A stretch of 64,000 nt of DNA from Conservatibacter flavescens (GCF_002795425.1 NZ_PHHA01000002.1:1-64000); one strand, 5' to 3'. Counted from the first letter of the stretch, positions 37,434 through 47,225 are shown. Notes: generated by a model from the sequence alone, not told the origin. Numbers and translations: made by a program.

Positions 37434-37449
37434 CTGTATGAAATAACAG
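37434..37449 (+). promoter_or_regulatory. LexA (SOS) box 2
   Basis: CTGTATGAAATAACAG is a second perfect CTGT-N8-ACAG, centred 24 bases downstream of the first, covering the start-site region. It is preceded by TA and followed by T. Confidence 0.8.
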
Positions 37450-37504
37450 TGTGAAAATATATGCATCACTGAAACAGAATTGCCTTACTTCTGAGGAACA
37501 TACT

Positions 37505-37957
37505 ATGCAAAAAATAAAAATGACAACTGAGCATGATTTTTCTTATCAACCTTTACCTTTCTATGATGATAGTTATATGGGAAGCATAAATAGTAAAGGC
37601 ATGGTTAAGTATAAATTAGATTTGAACCTTTATTGTATCAAACGCCCACAACAAACTTGTTTTATCCGTGTGACTAATCCGAATATGTTAGCGTGGGGGA
37701 TTGAAGAAGATGACATGTTGGTAGTAGAGAAAAAAGAGGCGTTACAAGTTGGTGATTTAGTTGTACTTGAAGAACAGCAAGAATTCCGTTTATATGAGTT
37801 TTTTGCGCATCGTAATAATGAATATGTATTAATGGCATTAGACTCCAAAGTGGATAACATTGTTACCCAAGATTGGCAAAACTTACCCATTGTTGGCACA
37901 GTAACAAATACCATTCATCAAATAAAACCTAAGAAACAAGTAATGTATACTCAGTAG
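37505..37957 (+). CDS. SOS-regulated UmuD/S24-like protein lacking the Ser-Lys dyad
   Basis: From the ATG at 37505 (GAGGAA six bases upstream) the protein has 150 residues. Residues 37-141 align with E. coli UmuD without large gaps: YKLDLNLYCI with QRIDLNQLLI, GIEEDDMLVVEKKEALQVGDLVVL with [24 protein letters not shown], and VGTVTNTIHQIK with FGVVIHVVKAM. At the position of the UmuD nucleophile Ser60 stands Asn60 (NPNM instead of GDSM), and at Lys97 stands Tyr97. Autocleavage chemistry is therefore not expected. No umuC-like polymerase gene is adjacent. Two LexA boxes overlap the promoter. It may act as a UmuD-like partner or decoy for a polymerase or for RecA; this is inference. Confidence 0.8.
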   Translation: MQKIKMTTEHDFSYQPLPFYDDSYMGSINSKGMVKYKLDLNLYCIKRPQQTCFIRVTNPNMLAWGIEEDDMLVVEKKEALQVGDLVVLEEQQEFRLYEFFAHRNNEYVLMALDSKVDNIVTQDWQNLPIVGTVTNTIHQIKPKKQVMYTQ

Positions 37958-38020
37958 GAAGCGATATATAAAACAGGAAAGTGCGGTATAAAATTAGAAA
38001 ATTTTTTATAGGATAAAAAT

Positions 38021-38050
38021 AAAGGCATATTATGATCAAAATATGCCTTT
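38021..38050. terminator. Bidirectional terminator between the UmuD-like gene and nlpC
   Basis: AAAGGCATAT and ATATGCCTTT form a ten-base perfect stem with a ten-base loop between convergent genes; T residues flank both arms. Confidence 0.7.
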
Positions 38051-38059
38051 ATATAAACG

Positions 38060-38587
38060 TTATAATACGCGGCGTGATTGGGTATAATTTCTTGACCAAT
38101 AGCTTTCATTTAATGAACTAATGGTGACGCCTTGACTTGAACTCGCATGCATAAATTGCCCATTACCAATATAGACACCAACGTGTCGATTTTTACGGAA
38201 AAAGACTAAGTCACCTTGTTTTAATTCAGATTTATTAATGCGCTTTCCAACGTGTTGTTGTTCTGAAGTTGTGCGCGGCAGCGCTAATCCATAAGTTTTG
38301 ATAAAAGTTGTTTGCATAAAGGCGGAGCAATCAATCCCGCTTTTGGTTGTACCGCCTAAACGATAACGCGTTCCAGCCCATTCACGATAGATACTATTTA
38401 ATTTTTTGCTAGTAGCAGGGGAATAAACCACTTCGTCATTATATGGTTTATTTGTACGTAAATCCTGAATAAATTGTGTCAATTTGACATCGTCACGTTG
38501 TTGGGGGGCGTATTCTGAAGTTGACGAATTGCTTGAACAAGCCGTCAGGCTAAGTAGCCCTGTAATAATTAATAGCTTTTTTAACAT
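38060..38587 (-). CDS. nlpC: NlpC/P60 family lipoprotein (peptidoglycan endopeptidase type)
   Basis: A 175-residue lipoprotein with lipobox LTAC (lipidated Cys17) and a C-terminal NlpC/P60 cysteine-peptidase domain. Catalytic Cys87 is in GIDCSAF, His135 in RHVGVY, and a third polar residue His147 in FMHASS. Family members cut the D-iGlu-mDAP bond in peptidoglycan peptides. Length is near E. coli NlpC/MepS. Confidence 0.93.
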   Translation of the reverse strand: MLKKLLIITGLLSLTACSSNSSTSEYAPQQRDDVKLTQFIQDLRTNKPYNDEVVYSPATSKKLNSIYREWAGTRYRLGGTTKSGIDCSAFMQTTFIKTYGLALPRTTSEQQHVGKRINKSELKQGDLVFFRKNRHVGVYIGNGQFMHASSSQGVTISSLNESYWSRNYTQSRRVL

Positions 38588-38738
38588 AATGATTCAATAT
38601 AAAAAGTAGAAAATTTTTGAATATAAAACGCAAAACTTTGTCGATAATACTTTAATTTCGCTATAATAACCAGTATTAATTTGGGATTATTGTTATTTTT
38701 TGAAATAAAGTATAATTTTGTGAGCTTTGGGGAATATT

Positions 38739-39328
38739 ATGGCCAATTCTTATTTGTCATCAGAGGCATTAATTAATCATTTTTCTTTAATTAGTCGTTT
38801 ATTTGGTAACTTGTTTTATCGTTCACCTTCAGACCCTATTTTAAGTGGTGTGTTTAATTGGTTAGAACAAGGGGGATTAACACAGGTTTGGCCGTTAGTG
38901 GTTGATGGGCAAAGTGAACAAGCATTACAAGTATTACAAAATGTTCCTAACTTAACAGAGTTAGAACAAGAATATCAGCAATTATTTCAGATAAATACTG
39001 GGGCAGTGCCTAATAGTTTATCTGCTTATGATATTGATGCAGCTGCATTTTCACAATTTCGTATTATGCGAGCTATGCCAGAAGTCGAAAGTGCGGATCA
39101 TTTTGGTTTAGTTTTATTAACAACCTCTTGGATTGAGGATAATCTTGATTCTTTAGAGGCTCAAAGGGAATGTTTTGAAACATTTTATTACTTTGTGCAG
39201 GGCGTTTTTTAGGAAAAGTTGAAGCCCATGCGACTTTGCCTTTTTATCGTGCATTGGCACAATTGACAAGAGATATCTTATCTGCAATGGCTGATGAACT
39301 TGAAGAAAGTATATTGCCAGAAAGCTAG
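38739..39328 (+). pseudogene. ycdY: ycdY (TorD-family chaperone) with a frameshift
   Basis: The frame from the ATG at 38739 (GGGGAA upstream) encodes 157 residues of a TorD/YcdY-type chaperone (FGNLFYRSPSDPI, EYQQLFQINTGAVPNSLSAYD, DHFGLVLLTTSWIEDN), then stops at 39210-39212 in a run of six T. Reading on in the -1 frame from that run gives LGKVEAHATLPFYRAL, LTRDILSAMADELEES to a stop at 39328, which is the expected C-terminus of E. coli YcdY (FLGKVEAHATTPFW, DELEE). One extra T would restore a full-length product of about 196 residues. This is a true mutation, a sequencing error or slippage. Confidence 0.85.
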
Positions 39329-39346
39329 GATTGCGATTTGTGTCAT

Positions 39347-41509
39347 TCAGTGTAGGGATTTTTCATCAATCTGATGTAAGCACTTGTACAGAGGCGGCAA
39401 CAGCTGATTGATCATATTAAGTTGTTGCATTGGTACGCTAAATTCAGTTTGATTTAAATTTTCTTCGGCATATTCGGCCATATATTGTTTTAGATGATAT
39501 TCAATATTTAAAGCTGCGGTATTGAATTGTTCCTCTGTCAGTTGATGGAGATTTTCTAATAGCGTAATGACTTTTTTAGCAATAGGATAGAATTGAGCTA
39601 AAAAAACTGTACTTTGCTGTAGTTGGTTCATGTGAGAGCGATAAGCACCTAATGCAGCAATATGACTTAATAAAGAATAATTAATTTTCAAGAATTGGAA
39701 GCCATTTTGTAAATATTTTTGGTATTTTTGTGGCTCATTATTCATATTTGACATCATTGTGCTTAGCTCTGTCGCGCTATCGTGGGCGGTGCGACGGGCT
39801 AAGCGGTATTTTAAATCATCACCTCGACCAAATTGCAATTGGCTAATTACGTATAATAAATAGCGTGCATCATGTTTAATTGCTTGACGGCTTGCTTTGC
39901 CTAAATTTAAAAATTTCCAATCTGGCCATAAATAAGACACCGCAAACCATGCAATCACTGCGCCGATAAGGGTGTCAATGATTCGGGCGCTCATGGCTGT
40001 GTAAATGTCAAAACCGATAATGTCAAAACTAATTAATACTTGGATTGTAATAAAAAAAGTGGAAAAGCTATAGTTATTACTGCGGAAAAAATAAAATAGG
40101 GTACTTGATAAGACAACCAAACCTAACTTAGCCTCTAGAGTCGCTGTAAAATAAGGAAGCAAAGAACCAACTACTACACCTAATATCGTGCCAATAATAC
40201 GTTGTTTTAAGCGCAGTTTTGTGGCGGAGTAATTGGGTTGACACACAAAAACGGCAGTTAACAGAATCCAATAACCCCTATCTAAGTGAAATAATGGAAC
40301 AATTGTGCAACAAATAAAGACAACGATAGACAAACGAACGGCGTGTCGGAAAAGCTGGGATTCAAATGTGCAATGGTTTTTTATTGAATAAAAAATGTTA
40401 CGTAATCCCGTGATATTCTCTGCATGAATTTTTCTACGCTCAGTTTGTTTTTGAGAATGGATAGCATATTGTTGACCATCAAGATGGCGTAATTGCCAAG
40501 TGACATTTTGCAAATTCTCAATGAGGCTTTTTAAATGCAAAATAAGATAAGGATTATTTTGCTGCGCCATAAAATGTTCAAACGATTGTTGAATACCTAG
40601 TAATGCACGATCAAGGCGTGGTGGATGCTCATAAGCTTTATTTTGCTGCAAGCTATAGGCAATGTCACGACAAGCTTGGGCTTGTAATTCCAATAATCGT
40701 TGTATTCGAAATAAGAGATCGGTGTTTTTTAGCTGTTCAGCAAGATATTGATAATTGAAGTGGCTAGAGTTAATTTTTTCATGAATTTCTTGCGCGGTGA
40801 AATAATAGCGCATCATGTTGTTTGTATGAGTATGGCGATTTTGCCCAGTGAGGCGATAAAATAAAGCGGTGCGACAATGGTTAAATGCTTGGATAACTTG
40901 GCCACTTTTCATCGCCAACTGTATTTGTTTACTTTCTAATAGGGATATTTCATCAGGGTCGAAAAAGACTGATTTTGCATCAAGATATTGCGCTAATGCG
41001 GTAAAGGATTTGGCTAAGTTTTCTTGAACGGGGCGATGAGGAAAAATAAGATGGATACAGATAGCCATAACACTGTACAAAAGTGTGCCCGCTAAAATCA
41101 TGAGAGGATTTAAATACCATGCCGTTTCAGGTAGATAGGTGAGGGTTGTATATAATGCGACAACGAGCGTGCCAAAAGCGATAGTGCTATAGCGTTGTCC
41201 AACCGCGCCTAACATAGTAAAGATGAATGTCATGGCAGTCATAATAAAAATGAAATAATAACCGTGTATTATCCCTAATTGGGCGGCAAGAGAAGAAATA
41301 GAGAAAGCGATAAGTGTATAAAATATATTTTTTAGGCGTCCAGTTAAACGATTATCAAGATCGACTAAACCACCTGCAATGCTGCCTAAAATGAGAGGCA
41401 TACTTTGTTGAGAAATATGCAAAAACCATACGAAAATTGCCGCCAAGTTGACGGCAATAAAGATGGGTAATGTATTGATGACATTGGCATTAAGCCAAGT
41501 ACGATTCAT
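39347..41509 (-). CDS. yccS: FUSC-family inner membrane protein YccS
   Basis: A 720-residue membrane protein with two blocks of five to six hydrophobic segments (about 12-150 and 385-530), each followed by a long helical cytosolic domain. This is the YccS/YhfK layout of the FUSC aromatic-acid-exporter-like superfamily. The substrate is unknown. It follows yccF on the same strand, as in E. coli yccFS. Confidence 0.92.
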   Translation of the reverse strand: MNRTWLNANVINTLPIFIAVNLAAIFVWFLHISQQSMPLILGSIAGGLVDLDNRLTGRLKNIFYTLIAFSISSLAAQLGIIHGYYFIFIMTAMTFIFTMLGAVGQRYSTIAFGTLVVALYTTLTYLPETAWYLNPLMILAGTLLYSVMAICIHLIFPHRPVQENLAKSFTALAQYLDAKSVFFDPDEISLLESKQIQLAMKSGQVIQAFNHCRTALFYRLTGQNRHTHTNNMMRYYFTAQEIHEKINSSHFNYQYLAEQLKNTDLLFRIQRLLELQAQACRDIAYSLQQNKAYEHPPRLDRALLGIQQSFEHFMAQQNNPYLILHLKSLIENLQNVTWQLRHLDGQQYAIHSQKQTERRKIHAENITGLRNIFYSIKNHCTFESQLFRHAVRLSIVVFICCTIVPLFHLDRGYWILLTAVFVCQPNYSATKLRLKQRIIGTILGVVVGSLLPYFTATLEAKLGLVVLSSTLFYFFRSNNYSFSTFFITIQVLISFDIIGFDIYTAMSARIIDTLIGAVIAWFAVSYLWPDWKFLNLGKASRQAIKHDARYLLYVISQLQFGRGDDLKYRLARRTAHDSATELSTMMSNMNNEPQKYQKYLQNGFQFLKINYSLLSHIAALGAYRSHMNQLQQSTVFLAQFYPIAKKVITLLENLHQLTEEQFNTAALNIEYHLKQYMAEYAEENLNQTEFSVPMQQLNMINQLLPPLYKCLHQIDEKSLH

Positions 41510-41539
41510 GATATATTTAATATGTTATAAGTAAAAAGT

Positions 41540-41983
41540 TTATTTTTCAAATTGTTGAGCAGCAGCATTTTGGCGCGCAATTTGGGCCACTTCTTTAGGA
41601 ACTACGCGTTGTCCTACAGGGAAAAGAGAAATGCCAGCAAGTTTAAAATGGGCTAATCCTGTTGGTATACCAATGATCGTCACACATTGTGCAATCCCTG
41701 TGAGGATATGGCTGATACATAGCCACCAACCAAAGAAAATAAACCAAAAAATATTCAATACTGTGCCAAGCCCATTACTCACTGGATGTGTGGGCTCAAG
41801 ATATTTAACGTGAATAATATCATTACCGAAAGGTACAAAAGACATTTTTGTGATTTCCCAACAACTGCGGCTATATGGCAAGGTGACAACTAAAACTGCA
41901 CTGATTACTGTCGCTAATAACCAACCTAATGTCGTGACAAAACCACCTAAAACAAAATTAAGGATATTTAAAATTAAACTCAT
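41540..41983 (-). CDS. yccF: YccF-family inner membrane protein
   Basis: A 147-residue protein with two YccF domains: ILNFVLGGFVTTLGWLLATV and ILNIFWFIFFGWWLCISHIL, each with paired helices, plus GIPTGLAHFKLAGISLFPVGQRVV at the end. Function unknown. It precedes yccS by 30 bases. Confidence 0.92.
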   Translation of the reverse strand: MSLILNILNFVLGGFVTTLGWLLATVISAVLVVTLPYSRSCWEITKMSFVPFGNDIIHVKYLEPTHPVSNGLGTVLNIFWFIFFGWWLCISHILTGIAQCVTIIGIPTGLAHFKLAGISLFPVGQRVVPKEVAQIARQNAAAQQFEK

Positions 41984-42037
41984 TGTTATATTTCCTTCAA
42001 TATTAAGTCATTAATCCCTAAATATGGGCTAGGATAT

Positions 42038-42496
42038 TTATTTCAAGCGCTCAGCTAAATAACCATCATAATCTGGCACATCGATATCGTATTCTTTAAT
42101 AAATGCTGGCGATTGAATTAATAAGTTAGCAGTTGAAGCATTCATCGCAACAGGAATATTCCAAACAGTTGCAACGCGCATTAAAGCTTTCACATCGGGA
42201 TCATGAGGAACGGCATTCATGGGATCCCAAAAGAAAATTAAAATATCAATTTTTCCTTCAGCAATTAACGCGCCTATTTGTTGATCTCCCCCCATCGGGC
42301 CACTTAGCAAGCTAGTAATGGTTAAATCCGTTTGTTGATGAATAAGATGGCCTGTTGTGCCGGTTGCATACAGTGAATGTTGAGATAGAGCTGTACGATG
42401 GACTTTACACCACTTTATGAGTTCTTGCTTGCAATGGTCGTGAGCAACAAGGGCAATGCGCTTATGAGCTTGAAGATGACGCAAGGTAGTATTCAT
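42038..42496 (-). CDS. mgsA: Methylglyoxal synthase
   Basis: Converts dihydroxyacetone phosphate to methylglyoxal, a bypass of lower glycolysis under phosphate limitation or sugar-phosphate stress. The 152-residue enzyme has the active residues His19, Asp71 (GGDQQIG), His98 and Asp101 (PHDPDVKAL) at the same numbers as E. coli MgsA. It sits in the ycc cluster, as in E. coli. Confidence 0.97.
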   Translation of the reverse strand: MNTTLRHLQAHKRIALVAHDHCKQELIKWCKVHRTALSQHSLYATGTTGHLIHQQTDLTITSLLSGPMGGDQQIGALIAEGKIDILIFFWDPMNAVPHDPDVKALMRVATVWNIPVAMNASTANLLIQSPAFIKEYDIDVPDYDGYLAERLK

Positions 42497-42669
42497 TCTA
42501 ATTCCTTAAGCGTATTTGTAGAAAAATAAACAGATTAAAACTTAAGTGAGATATAAATTGTGCAGCTTATACCATTGTTTTTAGCTTGAATATCTTCAAG
42601 CTAAAAACGTGACTTTAATTCAATATTCTATGAGACTAAAAATAAATCGCTCATATGATGAATAGAAAA

Positions 42670-43323
42670 TTATTGTTTTTTGGCCCAATTTAAGAAACGC
42701 GTTTGAGTTTCTTTATCTGCTTGTTGGAACCAATATTGTAATTGTTGTTCAGCAACATTTTCACCTTGAACAATGATTTTCCCTTTTTGTGCTTTCGCAA
42801 AACCGGGTACTGCAGCAGGCATTGCCGTTGAAACGAGTGCAGGGATAGCAGCAACTGCTCCAGAGGCATTATATTGTGCAAGATTTTCTTCCAAGTTGGC
42901 ATTTGGTAAAAAGCCTTCTTGTTTCAAACGATCTTGTTGAGATGAAATTGTTTTGCCAGAGGTTGTTTTTAACGTGATTTGTGGATCTTTTTTAAAGGTT
43001 TCTACATCACGTTCATTATCAAGACGAGGTGCTGAAATCACTAAATCTTCTTGTGTACCTTGGAATGTTACAATAATCGGATCGGATTCAAATAATGAAC
43101 GATCAGAGCCTAGTCGTACAATTTCTGAAACACGAACTACAACTTGATGTTTTTGTCCTGCCGTTGCATTAAAAGAGTTGGTGTCTTTTAATAGAGATTT
43201 ACTGGTTTTTTGTCCATCGATTGCTAAGAAATCAATGTTAGAAGAACTAGTTACGACGCCTGCGAAGGCGGTTGAACTTGCAAGCAGGGTTGCAACAGTT
43301 AATGCCACATGACGAAGTTTCAT
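42670..43323 (-). CDS. yccT: YccT family periplasmic protein (UPF0319)
   Basis: A 217-residue secreted protein with signal peptide ending AFA after residue 21. The mature part contains LAIDGQKTSKSLL and the SEIVRLGSDRSLFESDPIIVTFQG block of the UPF0319 family. In E. coli the homologue (CsgI) inhibits curli assembly. No curli genes are seen here, so the role is open. A short T-rich leader separates it from acyP, which is divergent. Confidence 0.88.
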   Translation of the reverse strand: MKLRHVALTVATLLASSTAFAGVVTSSSNIDFLAIDGQKTSKSLLKDTNSFNATAGQKHQVVVRVSEIVRLGSDRSLFESDPIIVTFQGTQEDLVISAPRLDNERDVETFKKDPQITLKTTSGKTISSQQDRLKQEGFLPNANLEENLAQYNASGAVAAIPALVSTAMPAAVPGFAKAQKGKIIVQGENVAEQQLQYWFQQADKETQTRFLNWAKKQ

Positions 43324-43472
43324 GCTAACTCCTAAGAATTTTTAATTTATCAATACATACACTTTATGTTTGAAAGTGTATGGCATATCCTAGTCTAAAT
43401 TCGTTAAAATTGAAATAGTTGAAGCTATACAAAACAAAAAATTTTTGATTTTTTACAAAACAAGGGGTTGTT

Positions 43473-43745
43473 ATGTTAATTCGGCAATATAATGTTTATG
43501 GACGGGTGCAAGGTGTAGGTTTTCGTTATTTTACTTGGAAAAAAGCACAACAGCTGGATCTAAAAGGTTTTGTGCGTAATTTATCTGATGGTAGCGTGTC
43601 TATTCTTGTTCAAGGCACACAAGAACAATTAGCACAGTTTAGGCATTGGCTAGAGGAAGGCCCTAAAACAGCTCATGTAGAACGTGTTTTAGAGCAGCAT
43701 TATGATGAGGAACGGGTATTTACGACGTTTGAGATTCGGTACTGA
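43473..43745 (+). CDS. acyP: Acylphosphatase
   Basis: Hydrolyses acyl phosphates. The 90-residue product has the signature GRVQGVGFRYF with catalytic Arg18, and GFVRNLSDGSV with Asn36. Its last 26 bases overlap the convergent 3' end of the sit permease gene at 43720. Confidence 0.95.
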   Translation: MLIRQYNVYGRVQGVGFRYFTWKKAQQLDLKGFVRNLSDGSVSILVQGTQEQLAQFRHWLEEGPKTAHVERVLEQHYDEERVFTTFEIRY

Positions 43746-44583
43746 GAGCGCTATATGTATTTTTTTGAAAACGTAATCGAATTTTTGACCAAATCAAAGC
43801 CAATAGGAAGAAAATCCCTTGTAGAATAATTATACAAGGTCCTGTGGCAGCATCGATATGATAACTTAATAATGTTCCTATAAGTGTGGCTGAGACAGAT
43901 GTGAATAGAGCAATGAGTATCATTGTGTCAAAGCGCTTAGTGAGTAAATAGGCGGTAATGCCTGGTGAAATTAACATAGCAATGACGAGAATAACGCCCA
44001 CAACTTGCATGGCGCTTACAATTGTTAAGGCAAGTAAAATCAGTAAGCTATAATGCAAGCGTTTTATATTTAATCCTGCTACTCGGGCATGGCTCGGATC
44101 AAAGCAATAGAGCAAAAAGTCACGGCGTTTTAATACAATGATGATAAAAATTATGCTGGAAATAATTAATGTTTGTATTAATTCTGCTCGACTTATACCG
44201 AGTAAATCGCCGAATAAAATATGTGATAAATGCTCATTAGTTTCGATTTTTGTGAATAAAACCAATCCAAAAGCAAACATGCCAGAAAATACAATCCCCA
44301 TGACAGTATCTTCTTTGATACGGCTATTTTCTTTTAAATAGCCAACACTTACTGCACAGAAAATACCAGATAAAAAAGCACCAATTGCTAAAGGAATGCC
44401 TACCCAAAAAGCAATGACAATACCGGGTAGAATCGCGTGAGAAATTGCATCTCCCATTAACGACCAGCCTTTTAGCACGAGATAACAAGAAAGAATAGCG
44501 CATACAATAGCAACAATTAGCGCAGTAAATAGCGCATGTTGCATAAAAGGAAAACTGAAAGGTTCACTAATCCAAGTCCACAT
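43720..44583 (-). CDS. sitD: Metal ABC transporter permease (SitD/YfeD type)
   Basis: A 287-residue membrane permease of the ABC-3 family with about eight helices: LKGWSLMGDAISHAILPGIVIA near 36-57 and ILVIAMLISPGITAYLLTKRFD near 210-231. I chose the ATG at 44583, overlapping the upstream permease by 17 bases; a longer in-frame start would read far into that gene. Last gene of the four-gene operon; pairs with the preceding permease as a heterodimer for Mn2+/Fe2+ import. Confidence 0.92.
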   Translation of the reverse strand: MWTWISEPFSFPFMQHALFTALIVAIVCAILSCYLVLKGWSLMGDAISHAILPGIVIAFWVGIPLAIGAFLSGIFCAVSVGYLKENSRIKEDTVMGIVFSGMFAFGLVLFTKIETNEHLSHILFGDLLGISRAELIQTLIISSIIFIIIVLKRRDFLLYCFDPSHARVAGLNIKRLHYSLLILLALTIVSAMQVVGVILVIAMLISPGITAYLLTKRFDTMILIALFTSVSATLIGTLLSYHIDAATGPCIIILQGIFFLLALIWSKIRLRFQKNTYSALSTESQTS

Positions 44584-45436
44584 GAGCTTTCTCCTGTGTA
44601 TTAGGGTGAGATGTTCGACGGAAAACCCCATATTTAGGGGCAAAAAAGAAAGCCATAAGAAACAGAACTGTTTGTAGGCAAACGATGATTCCCCCTGTGG
44701 CACCATCTAGGAAATAACTGATGTATGCACCCACACCACTTGTAAAAATACCTAACGTCACCGCAATAATAATTAATTTTCCAAAGCGATCCGTGAGTAA
44801 ATAGGCTGTTGCGCCGGGTGTAATGACCATTGCAATCACTAAAATTGCACCAACAGTTTGTAGGGCTGCTACTACGCAGGCACTGAGTAAAGTAAAAAAA
44901 AGAATTTTATACTTTAAAGGAGATAATCCAACTGAAACCGCATGACTTTCATCAAAGAAGACTAGAAGTAAATCTTTCCAAAATAATAAGAGGAAAATCA
45001 AGCTAATAGTGATGATAATGGCAATTTGTATAATATCTTCGTCGGCAATACCGAGAATATTGCCTAAGACAATAGCTTGTACATCTACTGCGGTTGGATT
45101 TAAAGAAATAATGAATAATCCAATAGCAAAAAATGTTGTGAAAATGAAGCCGATCACCGCATCTTCACGTAATTTGGTGATGGATTTTATCCAGAGAATT
45201 GAAAGTGCGGCTAAAATCCCTGAAAAAAATGCACCAATTGCATAAGGCAGGGTAAAGGCATAAGCAATGGCGACACCTGGTACAACGGAATGAGATAGCG
45301 CATCTCCAATGAGTGACCAGCCTTTTAACATTAGGTAAGCAGATAAAAAGGCACAGATACCCCCGACAGCTGTACTAATTAAGATCGCTTTAAGCATATA
45401 TTGATATTGAAAAGGTTCCAACAAGAGCGTTAGCAT
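44567..45436 (-). CDS. sitC: Metal ABC transporter permease (SitC/YfeC type)
   Basis: A 289-residue ABC-3 permease homologous to the next gene: [23 protein letters not shown] near 38-60 and [23 protein letters not shown] near 202-224. It overlaps the ATPase gene by seven bases and the next permease by 17, so translation of the operon is tightly coupled. Confidence 0.93.
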   Translation of the reverse strand: MLTLLLEPFQYQYMLKAILISTAVGGICAFLSAYLMLKGWSLIGDALSHSVVPGVAIAYAFTLPYAIGAFFSGILAALSILWIKSITKLREDAVIGFIFTTFFAIGLFIISLNPTAVDVQAIVLGNILGIADEDIIQIAIIITISLIFLLLFWKDLLLVFFDESHAVSVGLSPLKYKILFFTLLSACVVAALQTVGAILVIAMVITPGATAYLLTDRFGKLIIIAVTLGIFTSGVGAYISYFLDGATGGIIVCLQTVLFLMAFFFAPKYGVFRRTSHPNTQEKAHVDLD

Positions 45437-46344
45437 GATTCATTTCCTTTTTTGCAAGAACCTTCTAAACAGCAGTTTTTTACGATAGGGGCGGGTGGAT
45501 CATTTTTAGTTTGTCCATAAAAAACAGCTGGACGCTCGTCATCTGTTAGTACAGTAACTGAGCGGTTGTCTTCATCATCATGTAAATCACGACCGAGCAA
45601 TTTAATATGGCGCAATACCCCACCAAAGACCTTTTCTAAATTATGCTGATTAAAGGTCGTTTCTGTTGGGCCTGTGGCGATTATGGTACGATTAATCATG
45701 ACTACTTGATCACAGAAATCGGGTACGCTGCCAAGATTGTGAGTTGAGACTAAAATTAAATGACCTTCAAGGCGAAGTTGCCCGAGTAATTCTATGATAG
45801 CGTTTTCAGTTTGCACATCAACGCCAGTAAAAGGCTCATCAAGTAAAATGACTTTGCTTTGTTGCGCAAGGGCGCGAGCAAGAAAAACGCGTTTTTTTTG
45901 CCCTCCAGATAATTCACCAATTTGGCGATGGGCGAGATGTTCAATATTGACACGTTGCATAGCTTGCAGCACTTTTTGCTTATCAATAGCACTAGGAATA
46001 CGCAAAAAATTCATATAGCCATAGCGCCCCATCATGACGACATCATAAACTGAAACAGGGAATTGCCAGTCTACTTCTTCACTTTGTGGTACGTAAGCAA
46101 TTAAATTACGTTTTAGCGCTTGCTGGATAGGGTAGCCACAAAGATGAATTTTTCCTTGTTGTGGTTTAACTAATCCCATTAAGCTTTTGAAGAGAGTGGA
46201 TTTCCCACTCCCATTCACGCCAACAAGGGCACATGTTGTGCCACCTGTAAGTTCAAATGAAACATCGTAGATCGCAAGATGTCCGTTATTGTAACGTACG
46301 GTGACATCTTCCACTTGGATTGAGGCAGTTTTATCTGCAGTCAT
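45430..46344 (-). CDS. sitB: Metal ABC transporter ATP-binding protein (SitB/YfeB type)
   Basis: A 304-residue ATPase: Walker [10 protein letters not shown] near 43-51, signature LSGGQKKR near 146-153, Walker B VILLDEPF near 167-174, H-loop STHN near 202. The C-terminus extends beyond the usual end with Cys-containing segments ([15 protein letters not shown]), a possible metal-binding tail. One-base overlap with sitA. Confidence 0.93.
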   Translation of the reverse strand: MTADKTASIQVEDVTVRYNNGHLAIYDVSFELTGGTTCALVGVNGSGKSTLFKSLMGLVKPQQGKIHLCGYPIQQALKRNLIAYVPQSEEVDWQFPVSVYDVVMMGRYGYMNFLRIPSAIDKQKVLQAMQRVNIEHLAHRQIGELSGGQKKRVFLARALAQQSKVILLDEPFTGVDVQTENAIIELLGQLRLEGHLILVSTHNLGSVPDFCDQVVMINRTIIATGPTETTFNQHNLEKVFGGVLRHIKLLGRDLHDDEDNRSVTVLTDDERPAVFYGQTKNDPPAPIVKNCCLEGSCKKGNESC

Positions 46345-47225
46345 TATTTTTCAAATCCTTTTACAATAGTAGTAACAGTAGTGTTAATTAAATCAATATA
46401 AGTTGGCACAGCTCCATTCGCAGCAGATAAGGAGTCAACATATAATACACCACCGTATTTTGCGCCACTTTCTTTTGCAACTTGTTGCGCAGGTTTTGGT
46501 GAAATTGTACTTTCGCTGAATACAACAGGGATATTATGTTGCTTTACAATCTCAATGACTTCGCGGACTTGCTGTGGGGTGCCTTGCTGTTCAGCATTAA
46601 TTGGCCATAAATAAGCTTCTTTAAATCCGTAATCATGAGCTAAATAGCTAAATGCGCCTTCACTTGTTACTAACCAACGCTGTGCTTCTGGAATTTGTGT
46701 GAGTTTTTCACGTAAAGGGCGGTCTAAATTTTGAATTTTTTCAGCATAGTCCGCAGCGTTTTTGGCATATATTGCCGCATTTTGCGGATCATATTTCATG
46801 AGCGCGTTTTTTATGTTCTCAATATAGATAAGCGCATTACTTGTCGACATCCAAGCATGTGGGTTTGGCGCATTCTTATAAGGTCCTTCATAAATCGAAA
46901 TTGGCGTAATTCCCTCAGTTACCACAACGGCAGGTTTTTCTTTGATATTTTGAAAAAAGCGTTCAAACCAACGTTCAAGATTTAAGCCATTCCATAAGAT
47001 TAAATCTGCGGATTGTGCTTTTACAATGTCTTTTGGTGTTGGCTGATAATCATGAATTTCAGCACCTGGTTTGGTAATGGATTCAACAATTGCGGCATCG
47101 CCTGCAACATTTTGGGCAATATCTTGGATCACGGTAAATGTTGTGATGACTTTAAATTTTGCATGAGCTTGTGAATAGAACATACTGATTAATAACAAGC
47201 TAATCACGGTAAATATACGACGCAT
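46344..47225 (-). CDS. sitA: Metal-binding periplasmic protein (SitA/YfeA type)
   Basis: A 293-residue cluster A-I solute-binding protein for Mn2+/Fe2+ (Zn2+ possible). The signal peptide ends AHA after residue 22. The four metal ligands are visible as His58 (EIHDYQPTP), His123 (PNPHAWMS), Glu189 (TSEGAF) and Asp264 (YVDSLS), the His-His-Glu-Asp set of Mn/Fe-type rather than Zn-type binders. A perfect Fur box lies upstream. Confidence 0.94.
   Translation of the reverse strand: MRRIFTVISLLLISMFYSQAHAKFKVITTFTVIQDIAQNVAGDAAIVESITKPGAEIHDYQPTPKDIVKAQSADLILWNGLNLERWFERFFQNIKEKPAVVVTEGITPISIYEGPYKNAPNPHAWMSTSNALIYIENIKNALMKYDPQNAAIYAKNAADYAEKIQNLDRPLREKLTQIPEAQRWLVTSEGAFSYLAHDYGFKEAYLWPINAEQQGTPQQVREVIEIVKQHNIPVVFSESTISPKPAQQVAKESGAKYGGVLYVDSLSAANGAVPTYIDLINTTVTTIVKGFEK

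Noticed and set aside
39205-39210. T6 run in ycdY as a phase-variation tract or programmed frameshift
   Set aside because: The run is short and no X-XXY-YYZ slippery heptamer or downstream structure is evident; mutation or sequencing error is simpler.
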